Part shown: piece by piece, positions 47,765-57,692 of the stretch
Layout of the letters: each line of letters begins with the position of its first letter
How positions within the stretch are numbered: the first letter of the stretch is position 1
Assembly (NCBI GenBank): GCA_015680685.1
Contig: MNCI01020473.1
Span: 96,461 to 160,460 of the forward strand
Direction of reading: 5' to 3'
DNA length: 64,000 nucleotides
Source of the DNA: Gnetum montanum
Taxonomy: Eukaryota > Streptophyta > Gnetopsida > Gnetales > Gnetaceae
Made by a program: the position numbers and the translations under genes
The notes under the pieces: model-generated
The model's database searches: none
What the model was told of the DNA's origin: nothing
What the model saw: only the letters and a program-made list of their open reading frames with translations

Positions 47765-48005
47765 GGTATGCAATCTGCTTTTAGACTTCTTTTTAAATTG
47801 TTCTAACCGGACTTTACCATTGATAAAAAGGTTTATCCATTATTAGGATGAAATGGGATTAAAAAACAATGCCTTTATTACCATGTTTTAAAACAACTAT
47901 GGAAGCAACCTCTGCACCTTTAAAGTCTCCCTACCTGGGATCCTAGGCATCGGAGATTTGCGATTTAAATTTTGACAATGACGGCAGAAAATTTGACAAG
48001 ATAGT

Positions 48006-48129
48006 GGCATTGGATTTGGATAGTGCAGCACATTAAATCGGCAATGGGCACGTATTGACAAACTGTTGGCATTGGATTTGGATAGAGAAGCACATTAAAT
48101 CTGCAATGGGCACACATTTCCATAATTTG
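48006..48129. repeat. Tandem duplication, period about 62 bp
   Basis: GGCATTGGATTTGGATAG starts at 48006 and again at 48068, with matching GCACATTAAATC and CAATGGGCAC after each. Confidence 0.8.
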
Positions 48130-48292
48130 CAATAAAATTTTATCTGCATCTGTACATACAGATTGAAATTGTCTCCTTGCCTTCCCTTGGTTCTTTTCTT
48201 CTTCTTGATGTCTGCATTGTGCATTAAAATCTATTAACCTTTTCCTATTCCGAATCTTAGGAGAAACTTCATTTTCATTGTTTAGGTCGCAA

Positions 48293-48418
48293 GCAAGCAA
48301 TCAAGATTCCTGGCATCAGCATGACAGAGAGACCAGAGAAAACAAGGGAGTACGAGCAAGCAATCAAGATTCATGGCATCAGCATGACAGGGAGACCAGA
48401 GAAAACAAGGGAATACGA
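48293..48418. repeat. Tandem duplication, period 63 bp
   Basis: GCAAGCAATCAAGATTC starts at 48293 and 48356; the two units are nearly identical. Confidence 0.85.
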
Positions 48419-48596
48419 ACGAAGAAACAAACACGCGGAAATCACGAAAGGGCTATTGTGGTAACCGAAGGCTGAAGGGCCAAGTTTGGGTCAGACGGAA
48501 GGGGACGGCGCGTGCGAAGAAAACAGTGAATTTGCGTGGATTGGCCTTTGGGAGCGTCAAAGGTCCCGCCATGACCCACACAGTCACGGATGTTGT

Positions 48597-48695
48597 ATAT
48601 TGTTCATTGCTGGTTTTTGCTCTTTTTCTCACATTCACGGGTGTTGTTTATTGTTCATTGCTGGTTTTTGCTCTTTTTCTCATCTGTCTGTTGAG
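48597..48695. repeat. Tandem duplication, period about 51 bp
   Basis: TATTGTTCATTGCTGGTTTT, then TGCTCTTTTTCTCA, occurs twice. Confidence 0.85.
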
Positions 48696-48894
48696 AAAAG
48701 AAAAACCAAAACAGGGTCATTGTCATGGGCATCAGTCATGAACATGACGACGGATATGATTGCTTGTTGAACCTTTTTCTAAAATCTGTAGCAGATGGCC
48801 AATGACAATATACATGCTCATGATGCTCTGTTTTTACTTTCCTTTCATCATGCTTAGTGCCCATTTCCGGCATCCGAAAAGATTTTCGAATCCT

Positions 48895-49108
48895 CGTAGG
48901 TGAGGTGAATTTTCATCGGTGGTACATGCTCTGGTGCCGCCAGAATCGACGGTGACTTGCCCGTTTTTCAAGAGGTTTGCAGAACGAAACTTTTTACTCC
49001 TGGTTCAAAATCCACCGATGGGTCCGGATCCGCTGCGTTTGCCATTCCCAGTATGAGAACCAGCACAGCCACAGCCACATTCGCTATCTGCAACTGCATC
49101 CTCGCCAT
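48895..49108 (-). pseudogene. Truncated germin-like protein copy (exon 1 only)
   Basis: From ATG 49108 on the minus strand it encodes the same signal peptide (MARMQLQIANVAVAVLVL, then GMANA) and mature start (DPDPSVDFEPGV) as the gene at 55061, lacking about three residues of the hydrophobic core. A 1-bp deletion near 48973 shifts the frame just after SFVLQ, and homology ends near 48895, close to the exon 1 donor position. Exons 2 and 3, with all metal-binding residues, are absent. It is therefore a dead duplicate, divergently oriented to the intact gene. Confidence 0.85.
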
Positions 49109-49299
49109 TATTCTTATTGTTTTTTGAAAGCTGATCGCTTTTTGAGAGCTGAAAATTGAAACAACGATAGGAACATAGGATGCTATTTCTGCTGCAGTGC
49201 GTCGTTGCTGTTGCTTAACTTCTGTATTTGTAGTCCCACTTGAGATGCCATTTTCAGCGCAAAGACGGTAAATACGAAGACAAAATGTAAAACCAATTT

Positions 49300-49625
49300 C
49301 TTTCTTTGCAGATTGAAGATAAAGACGGAAGAAAATTCGAAACCAATTTCTTTCTTTGCGGAACAAGACAAAGATCTAAGAAAATTTAAAATCAGTGCCT
49401 TCCTTTACAGACCAAGACAAAGACAGGAAGAAAATTTAGAACCCACTATTTTTCTATCCAGACCATGGAAAAGACCGCAGAAAATTGAGGGCCACTTAAT
49501 CTCTTTCCAGACCACTACAAAGACATACCAAGATAAGGATGACAGAAAAGAGAAACCACTTTCCCTCTGTCTGCAGACCCAGACAAGGACGGCAGAAAAT
49601 TTAAAACCATTTTCTAGCACATTCC
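49300..49625 (-). repeat. Leader minisatellite of the germin-like pseudogene
   Basis: About six imperfect units of 50-60 bp, each with AGACAAAGAC-like and AGAAAATTTAAAACC-like parts. The right-arm counterpart is at 54370-54930. Confidence 0.75.
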
Positions 49626-49915
49626 TCAGTGCAACGTGGAGCGTTTATTACCATTCCACAACTTGCGCCTGTGTGGTATGTTCATTTCGGACTAAATTGC
49701 CCACGGCTTGCTTATCAATGCCTAATCCATGATCTTGACGTTCTTCGATATTTACTCCACTTACGACTTTTAGTGATCGCTCTGCAATGTCTGTCTCTGT
49801 CAAAGCAAAGTTTTTGCAGTTCACTGAGTGCAGAGTTTGACAAAGTTTTTGCGTTTCACTGAATACAGAGTTTGATGAAGCAGCATTAGAAGTCGTGGAG
49901 TTTGATAGCTGCATC

Positions 49916-49923
49916 CCACGTGG
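49916..49923. promoter_or_regulatory. G-box CCACGTGG, left arm
   Basis: A perfect 8-bp palindrome, conserved at 54049-54056 in the right arm. G-boxes bind bZIP or bHLH factors in plants; use here is inference. Confidence 0.5.
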
Positions 49924-51131
49924 TTAACGTTCAAATAGAGGAACGATTTTGGACCACTAATTCGTCGGTGGATATATTTTGTTGGTACTCTTTTTTTAAA
50001 TTTTAAGAAAAAACGAAAACCTATTTCAATGCTGCCTGTTCAAGAATATCGGCGTTGTTATCTGTTCTATCAATCAGTCACTTTTTACTTGCAAAATTGA
50101 AATACCAGCTTTTACTTGCAAAATTAAAACACCATTTGAGAACTGGTTGTGAGCTCATGCTTGGTGTGCTGTTAGCCCTATTAAGGCTTTAGCAACCCTG
50201 TATATGTTTTGATTGAGTAGGTTGATGGATTCCTAACTTTCAATGTAAGGCCAATTACCAATTGGGCTACATTTCACTTTATTCATTGATGCATTGTTAC
50301 TTTGTTTTGTTTATTTATGAAAAAAACTGTCCAAAATCTTTTGCTTTGGTTTATGCTTGTATATGTTGAAAGTGGTCACTATTTATTTAGTCCATTGAGC
50401 TTGTAAGGATTCTGATAAAAAGAATGCAATATGCCAATAGTAGGGAACCATTCCTGTGGTTGCGAGCTCAACCAACACCTTTTTGGTCATGAATTTGGTT
50501 CTCATATTTCATTGCTTCGCATTTGAACAAGGTGAACACTTGTAAATCCTTTATTATATTTGGTAAATTATTTTGTATCATCCATTAAACACAATTTGTG
50601 ACATAAATCATCTTTAAAAAATTAATTATTTTAAAAAAATATTTTACCATTTATGAATTATACAATATTTTATCATTATTTAATATTAGGAAGAAAAATT
50701 CATTTTATATTAATTGAAACTAAAACTAATGTTTTATTATATTTAAAGGTCATTAGGTTCTATGGGATAGACATTACATTTCTATCATGAAAATTAAATA
50801 TCCACTCAACAAAGTGACCAACTAAAGATTTATATTTTTATGTCAAATATTTAGCCTAAGAGCATCATTATCATCAACATCCTGTCCTTATCCTAACAAA
50901 ATATTCAATCTAATAGCAATTTAAAAAAAAGAATACTCAATCTAATAGATTTTTTTTTTTAAAAAAAAAAGAGTATGTTGCTCTTCCTCAAGATCTTTTA
51001 ACCCACATAGCTTATAGGTGTGTTCTTCTCTAAGAAGTTGCATCCATTTTATACTTTCTGTTTTATGATTATGTGAACTTAAAGAAGTCTACTTATGAAC
51101 CAACTTACTCTTTTGTGTCTTCAAACACTGA

Positions 51132-51272
51132 TGTAGAAATTTTGATCTCTTATTTTTTGTCAATTTTTTAGGATAAGCATTCATATAACATAATAAAATA
51201 AATTGTAGAAATTTTGATCTATTCTTTTTTTTTCAATTTTTTAGGATAAGCATCCATATAACATAATAAGAT
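51132..51272. repeat. Tandem duplication, period about 71 bp
   Basis: GTAGAAATTTTGATCT ... TTAGGATAAGCATYCATATAA occurs twice, head to tail. Confidence 0.85.
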
Positions 51273-51289
51273 AAAAATAAATGTCTGAA

Positions 51290-51620
51290 ACATTCTGAGC
51301 ACTAAATTTAAAATTAAATTGTGCATTTCTTGTGTCCCATATCATTATTGTAGTTTTTAATACACTAACTTGCAAACTAGAAGAAATGCAAGTCTATTCT
51401 AAAATTTATAGTTTATTAAACATACCTTTCATAGAAGTAGATATTAAAATAACATCATCTACATAAAGAAGTAGGTTCATTACTTAAGAACATATTTTTA
51501 TACATCTATGAGGTGCATTACATATCCAATCTTGAAATTCATTAATGAAGAGGTTAAAGAGAATTGGAAATAAAGGATAACCTTGTTTTACTCTAATTTT
51601 GCTCCAAAATTTAAATTTAT
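51290..51620 (-). pseudogene. LINE reverse-transcriptase fragment
   Basis: The minus strand reads VKQGYPLFPILFNLFINEF, then LLLYVDDVILIST, then SSLQVSVLKTTIM. These are the finger/palm motifs of non-LTR reverse transcriptases with the catalytic YVDD intact (about 51455-51466). In-frame stops make it a pseudogene. It lies opposite to and apart from the fragment at 41845. Confidence 0.8.
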
Positions 51621-53097
51621 TAATTTACAAATAGTTTTATAGTTTCATTATTTAACACTAATTTTACTTTATTTTGAAATAGAAGTACTATTTCAAAGTC
51701 TTCATTTATTGATATTATGTTATTATAAAATTAATTATTCAAACATCATGCAAAGATAAGTGGAAGCATGTAATGTTTTAAATGCTAGTATTCTAGTTTT
51801 TGTTCTTAAGGATGGTTAACATCTTTTTAAAAAGAAATTGTTAAAAACTTCTTCTTGAATTGATGACTTATGTAGTTTTGACTCTTGATCTTCTAGATGT
51901 GATAATTTTGGAATGTCTAAAATTCTAGACTTTGAGAAAATAAGTTATTGAAATCTTGATAATGCATTTAATATGAGGGTTACTTGATAATTTGGTTGCA
52001 TTAATGATTGATGAAAATGAATTGATAATCAAGAGTGGAAGTTGATACTAGTGATAGATGTGTATATGAGAGAAGAAAGGAATATTAAAAATCATGAAAT
52101 TGCAAAGAAAATCGAATGTCAAAATAGGTCATTTCATTCATGTATGGCCTTTATGGGAAATCATTGGGGCCATACTTGGGGAACTTGAGAAGTCATTCCT
52201 TATAATGAAAACAAAGAAATTTATGCAAAGTAAAGGTAAGTTGGGGCCAAAATAGTTTACATATGCCCATCAACTAAAAAATAAATAAAAATACTTTAAC
52301 TTTGTATATATCTGTCTTCATATGGATAAAGCATTAGACACTACTTGTTAATAGTCCTCCTTTAGTGTGCAATATTCTCTTTGTTTGCATCAAGAATTTA
52401 TTGGAATCATGTTCTTGAATAAGTGTCGCCTTGCCGTGTTAGTAGAAAGATATGTTACCCATGCTTGAAGATAGTCATTTAGTAAGAAAAACGCAAATCA
52501 CTTATTAATTAATTCACAAAAGAAAATCAATTTTTGGGGTATCATTAAAAAGATATATTACCCATACCTAGAGGTAGGATACTACTAGGGATCTCATAGG
52601 TCTTTTGAACTATTCCAAATATTTGACTAAAAGAACATGTTATCCATACTTGAAGGTACTCTTATGGTGAGATTAGCATTAGCTTTGGGGTTAGAATGGT
52701 ATCTTACCCATGCCTAAAGATGCCCTTCTAATTGATGGCTAAGTTTCTTAAAAACATTTAATGTATAAGTAATTCATTAATCAAAATGCTTCCTTGTTCA
52801 CTTTTTTTAAATAATGATGTTTTCATATGGTTGTGGTGGTCATATGGTTATAAGTTTGTGATGACATAATATGACATTATTGGACAAGATATGAACTTGA
52901 TTTGAAACTTGGACTAATAAATATGATGGTCATTTAAATCATAATCAACACAAGAACCTATTGAAGATATGGTAAAGCATCTCATATCCCTTTTTCTGTA
53001 ATCCATTCTTATTTCATTCTTCATCTCATTATTGCATGCAATTACTTGACTAATGATTTTGAGTTAGTATAGTGTAGGATTTTGAAAATAGTTGTTA

Positions 53098-53235
53098 CGT
53101 GAGTGTGGCATATAAACTAGATCAATATTTAATTTCCAATGTGTCTATGGACACCTTGTGTGGTGGTTATAGAAGGGCATTAAAAGCATAAGCTTTCTTT
53201 GGAGAGGACCCACTTATATAACTTTTAGAAATGTA
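53098..53235 (+). mobile_element. Athila-like 3' noncoding fragment
   Basis: GGGCATTAAAAGCATAAGC, then TTTGGAGAGGACCCACTTAT, matches 8508-8555 and the reverse complements of 21775-21825 and 35810-35900. TCAATGTATCTATGTCAATG at about 53520-53545 may be a worn U3. It is an isolated relic. Confidence 0.55.
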
Positions 53236-53746
53236 GTCTATACACTACCTCCACATGTCTATATTGTTGAGCTCCAATTCCAAGATTGAATGCATCATTT
53301 GTTTTTTAACCATGTTCTCATGCATGTTATCAAAGTATCCAAACCCTATCCTTAGTGCAAGCTTCTCAATGATCATAATACTATTCTCATCTTTAGATCC
53401 TCTTTCTAGCTTTCATTCAACCTCTAGATTGTTTTAAAATTCATAAAAATAGGCTAGAAATTCAAAATAAAATTCTAAGTTTTAGTTGTGTCGACGCATT
53501 GTTGTTGATGCAATTGGATATGTCAATGTATCTATGTCAATGCAATATAAAAATAGTATATATATGTGTGACCTTTAACCAAATTTTTATCATTTGTATT
53601 CAAATGGAAGAGGATTTTTGCATTTTTTTTGAGCCGAAAGCTTCTAAGAGCAATAACTTTGTCCGTTACTCATCTAATTCAACCTAGTTTTAATTCTGTG
53701 AGCTTTTAAAGTTGAACTTTGCTTTATGGGAATCCATCAACCTAGT

Positions 53747-53826
53747 CAATCAAAACACATACAGGGTTGCTAAAGCCTTAATAGGACAATCAAAACATAT
53801 ATAGGGTTGCTAAAGCCTTAATAGGA
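53747..53826. repeat. Tandem duplication, period 40 bp
   Basis: CAATCAAAACAYATAYAGGG and the following GTTGCTAAAGCC occur twice. The left arm has a single copy near 50180-50215. Confidence 0.9.
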
Positions 53827-54048
53827 CGAATAGCACACCAAGCATGAGCTCACAACTAGTTCTCTTATGGTATTTTAATTTTGCAAGTAACAAATGAGTA
53901 GTTGATAGAGATAACAACGCCGATATCCTTAAACAGGTATCATTGACATAGGTTATTGTTTTTCCTTGGTTTTTAAAAGATAGTACCACCAAAATACATC
54001 CACCTACGAATCAGTGGTTTCCAAAATCGTTCCTCTATTGAACGTTAA

Positions 54049-54056
54049 CCACGTGG
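54049..54056. promoter_or_regulatory. G-box CCACGTGG upstream of the germin-like gene
   Basis: Perfect palindrome about 1 kb before the ATG (about 720 bp if the assembly duplication is removed), kept in both arms. Confidence 0.5.
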
Positions 54057-54285
54057 GATGCAGCTATCAAACTCCACGACTTCTATGCTGCTTCAACAAA
54101 CTCTGCATTATTCAGTGGATTGCAAGAACTTTGTTTTGACAGAGACGGCCATTGCAGAGCAATCACTAAGAGTCGTAAATGGAGTAAATATCGATCAACG
54201 TCAAGGTCATGGATTAGGCATTGATAAGCAAGCCGTGGGCAATTTAATCCGGAATAAACATACCACGCAGGCGGCTTAGTTGTGG

Positions 54286-54298
54286 AATGGTAATAAAT
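54286..54298 (+). promoter_or_regulatory. Possible TATA box of the germin-like gene
   Basis: GGTAATAAATAC is kept in the left arm (GGTAATAAACGC). A long leader with a minisatellite follows. The start of transcription is not proven. Confidence 0.35.
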
Positions 54299-54343
54299 AC
54301 TCCACGTTGCGCTGAGGAATCTGCTTGGATGGTTCTACATGGC

Positions 54344-54914
54344 AAGCAAGTGATCCAGCTCATCTGCCAAGAAAAACGTAGTGTTAAATTTTCTTCGGGT
54401 GCTCTGCAAAGAGAGAAAGTAGTTTTAAATTTTCTGCCGTATCTGTCTTGGTTGGTCAGATATTAAGTGGTTCTAAATTTTCCTCCTGTCTTTTTCTGGG
54501 CCTGCATCCAAAAATAGTGGTTTAAAATTTTCTTCCTGTCTTTGTCTTGGTGCAACGTAAGACACTGATTTTAAATTTTCTTCTTTGTCTTCGTCTGCAA
54601 AGCAGGAAATTGGTTTTTAATTGTCTTTNAAGCAAGTGATCCAGCTCATCTGCCAAGAAAAACGTAGTGTTAAATTTTCTTCGGGTGCTCTGCAAAGAGA
54701 GAAAGTAGTTTTAAATTTTCTGCCGTATCTGTCTTGGTTGGTCAGATATTAAGTGGTTCTAAATTTTCCTCCTGTCTTTTTCTGGGCCTGCATCCAAAAA
54801 TAGTGGTTTAAAATTTTCTTCCTGTCTTTGTCTTGGTGCAACGTAAGACACTGATTTTAAATTTTCTTCTTTGTCTTCGTCTGCAAAGCAGGAAATTGGT
54901 TTTTAATTGTCTTC
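54344..54914. repeat. 285-bp direct duplication with an N at the junction: probable assembly artefact
   Basis: 54344-54629 and 54631-54914 read identically, with a single N at 54630 between them. Exact identity in otherwise diverged DNA, plus the N, points to two overlapping contig ends joined without merging. Confidence 0.9.
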
Positions 54915-55060
54915 TTTGTCATTACCGTCTTTGCGTTGAAGATGGCAGCTCCAGTGGCACTACAAATACCGAGGTTAAGCAACGGCAACGGCGCATTGCA
55001 GCAGAAATAGCATATATCGTTGTTTCAATTGTCAGCTTTCAACAAAGAATAATAATAATA

Positions 55061-56430
55061 ATGGCGAGGATGCAGTTGCAGAGAGCGAATGTGGCTGTGG
55101 CTGTGGCTGGGGCGGTGCTGGTTCTCATACTGGGAATGGCAAACGCAGCGGATCCGGACCCATTGGTGGATTTTGAACCAGGAGTATCAGATTTCGTTCT
55201 GCGCAACCTCATGAAAAACGGGCAAGTCACCGTCGATTCTGGCGGCATCAGAGCATCTACAACCGATGAGAACTTCCCTGGTCTTAGGTATTCATATGTT
55301 TTTTCATTTTCAGTTAATAAAGTTTGAGTTTCACTTAATTTTTTCTGAATTTGGAAATTTTATTTTACGTTAGTGTAAATACTATATTTTAATGAAATGA
55401 AGTAATGCTATTTATTTTTGACCTTGGGTGCAGTTATTCCAAGAAATTAGATTTTCCCTCATCTACCAAGAGCAGAATGAACAGTGCAGCCCTAAGTGTT
55501 AATCCTTCGATGCCATAAAAATTGCTTAATTCCCAACCTTGATAGCCTTTTCAAAGGTCCATTAATCTTTTCTCTCGTTGAGACAGTCTCTAGTTCTGGT
55601 ACCGAGAAATGGAGAAATGCCAAAACTTATGCGTCACGGATTTGCGATTGGGCCAAAATTTCTGATACTGAAACGCGCGTTTCAGTACCCGTAGAAACAT
55701 CTTTGGTCATCTTTGGTTTAGAGAGGTTGCAGATGCTGAAATAACTCAGCAGCGTGAGATTGTAGACATAAATCGTAAATTTGCCGATCTCTCACACATA
55801 TACATATAAAGTTATAAACTAATCTAACACGTTGTAACTTTGTTTGCCCCTGTTTGCCCCAGGAAGCAGGGCCTGACGATGGCGAGATTCAAGCTGGTGC
55901 CATGCGGAGCCAATGTGCCGCACACACATCCGCGGGCATCCGAGTTACTAACGCTCTTATCAGGAGGGCCTATGCGGGTTGGTTTCATTGATACCAACGG
56001 GAAACCTCACATCAACACTCTTTACCCTGGCGATATTACAGTCTTTCCCCGCGGCATGCTCCATTTCCAGATGAACATAGGCACCCAAGATGCAGACTTC
56101 ATCGCCGTCCTTAACAGCCAGAATGCTGGATTCCTCGTATGGATTCAACTTAAACTTCAGTTTCGTATTTGTAGATTATATCATGGCGTTGCACTAACTC
56201 AACTCATTTTGAACGCTTTTGTTTTCATTTTTATCTATTCTCAGGTTCAAGCTGAAGCTCTGTTTAAACTGCCGACAATGGTGGTGGCCACAGCTCTTAA
56301 CCTGACCTCGCAGCAGGTGCGTGAAATAAACCAAACAATGCATCCATACAGCATAAGCGTGAAACTTACAAAAGAGAGCGGCTGTGTTCCTGGGGCTGCC
56401 TGCTGCAGCCCCCCATATGATGAGCTCTGA
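55061..56430 (+). CDS. Germin-like protein (cupin), three exons, 228 aa
   Basis: My model joins exons 55061-55287, 55863-56136 and 56245-56430. All introns are GT...AG, phases fit, and the total is 229 codons. Residues 1-29 form a signal peptide ending GMANA, so the protein should be secreted to the apoplast. Germin box 1 (VPHTHPRASE, residues 94-103) supplies metal ligands His96, His98 and Glu103. Box 2 (GDITVFPRGMLHFQMN, 132-147) supplies His143. All four Mn ligands are therefore present. Two N-glycosylation sites are visible (Asn186, Asn196). Length fits germin-like proteins (about 210-230 aa). Oddities are the absence of the usual N-terminal Cys pair, and Cys214, Cys220 and Cys221 near the C-terminus. 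Members act as superoxide dismutase, oxalate oxidase or pyrophosphatase; which applies here is not shown. Confidence 0.92.
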
Positions 56431-57150
56431 TCTGATCAAATACGTGTAGCATATGTGCGTCCACCAATTTCAAGCATTTCCCATCTCCTATTTTATGTTG
56501 TCATCCTGCTATTGTGACCTCCCTTGGTACCTGAGGAAATAAAATAATGAAGTTTGATTTTATGTTTATTTGAAATCCTATGGGTTAAATGAATTGATTC
56601 TTGGAAATGGGGAATTAAACATTCTAGATTTAAAACGTGTTTAGGTGCATGAGTATATAAAACGTCGAGCTTCAAATGTAAATTAAAATATAATAACATA
56701 TTTAAATTATATTTTTTATTTCTTTTTCGTTTATTAAATATTATTCTTAATTTAATTTAAATTAAAAGTATCTGCTTAAAATCTGATTCACTTCTGTTTA
56801 AGCTTCTCCTTCAGATATGCACGGTAAATACAAATCATCCAAGATTTACGAATTCCCCATCGACTAGCTAAACCATGATAAATGACATTGTAATAAATGC
56901 ATTTAATTTTCTTTTACTTCACATGAGGATCACGTAGACAAATTGTCTGATCCCACTTAGGGAGACTTTAAAGGTGCAAAGTTTGCTTATTTAGTTGTTT
57001 TAAAACATGGTAATAAAGGCATTGTTTTTTAATCCCATCTCATCGTAATAATGGATGAACCTTTTGATCAATGGTAAAATCCGGTTAGAACAATTTAAAA
57101 AAAAAAATTGAAAGTAGAATGCGTACTAGTTATATTGGAAAGAGCTAACT

Positions 57151-57155
57151 ACCGA
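57151..57155. repeat. Target-site duplication ACCGA, left copy
   Basis: It corresponds to ATCGA at 63297-63301 with one transition. Confidence 0.7.
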
Positions 57156-57675
57156 AGTAACAATGTTGCCCTGACGTTGCCCGGCACCCCAAGGAATTTA
57201 CAAAGATCCAATGGATCTGGGGTGGAAGACCTGGGGAATACGCCTCAAACAAGCAAGCATCTCACGAGTGCAAGCATAAGAGAACCAAGTAAACAAGCAC
57301 ACACACAACCTTGTAGACCACATCGGTGGGAGGGGAGACGATGCACCTACAAGGGAAGGTATCTCACCCCTAGATCCCTCACGATCTGGTACAAGGTGTG
57401 GCATGGCACCGCACCAAAACTATCCAGTCTTGGCTGCCTACATATCTATGACAACCGTAGAATCAGGGCCATGTAGTTCTCCACGGAGAAGAGGGGAATG
57501 AAGAGGACTTAGAAGAGAGTGCAACAAGAGGGTGTCCTATTGCTAGCTTGGTACCACCAAGCCAGGGTGGGTTTTGTAACACTTGAGATCCACCCAAGGG
57601 CACCTCAGAGTGTTCCATGGCCCTCGAACCATGGGGAGAGCCCAAGAGAACCACCATTCTGGGACATCTCTCACA
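57156..57675 (-). repeat. 3' LTR of the 57156-63296 element
   Basis: 520 bp; the first base is A instead of the T expected for TGT. It contains the near-palindrome CTTGGTACCACCAAG and paired CCATGG sites. Confidence 0.9.
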
Positions 57676-57692
57676 ATCCTCCCCCACACAAA
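57676..57692 (-). promoter_or_regulatory. Polypurine tract
   Basis: The minus strand reads TTTGTGTGGGGGAGGAT next to the LTR. Confidence 0.75.

Larger units (their letters stand above)
46850..50250. repeat. Left arm of a large inverted duplication
   Basis: Segments 46850-47243, 47765-47940 and 48895-50250 match, in reverse complement and in order, 63300 onward, 56935-57120 and 53735-55287. Between 47950 and 48895 the left arm has unrelated DNA where the right arm has germin-like exons 2 and 3. The arms are clearly diverged. Confidence 0.82.
50260..53730. other. Spacer between the inverted arms
   Basis: AT-rich with a 71-bp tandem duplication, a LINE RT fragment and a short Athila-like 3' noncoding fragment (listed separately). 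No gene seen. Confidence 0.5.
53735..57155. repeat. Right arm of the large inverted duplication, inner part
   Basis: Partner of the left arm; it contains the intact germin-like gene. The outer part continues beyond the inserted retrotransposon, from 63297. Confidence 0.8.

Noticed and set aside
48278-48475. ORF with a repeated SNQDSWHQHDRETRENK unit as a repeat protein
   Set aside because: The peptide repeat comes from a recent 63-bp tandem duplication whose length happens to be a multiple of three; no upstream gene structure.
55432-55510. Possible extra germin-like exon after TGCAG at 55434
   Set aside because: No usable donor keeps the frame, and joining 55287 directly to 55863 restores the normal family spacing before the HxH box.
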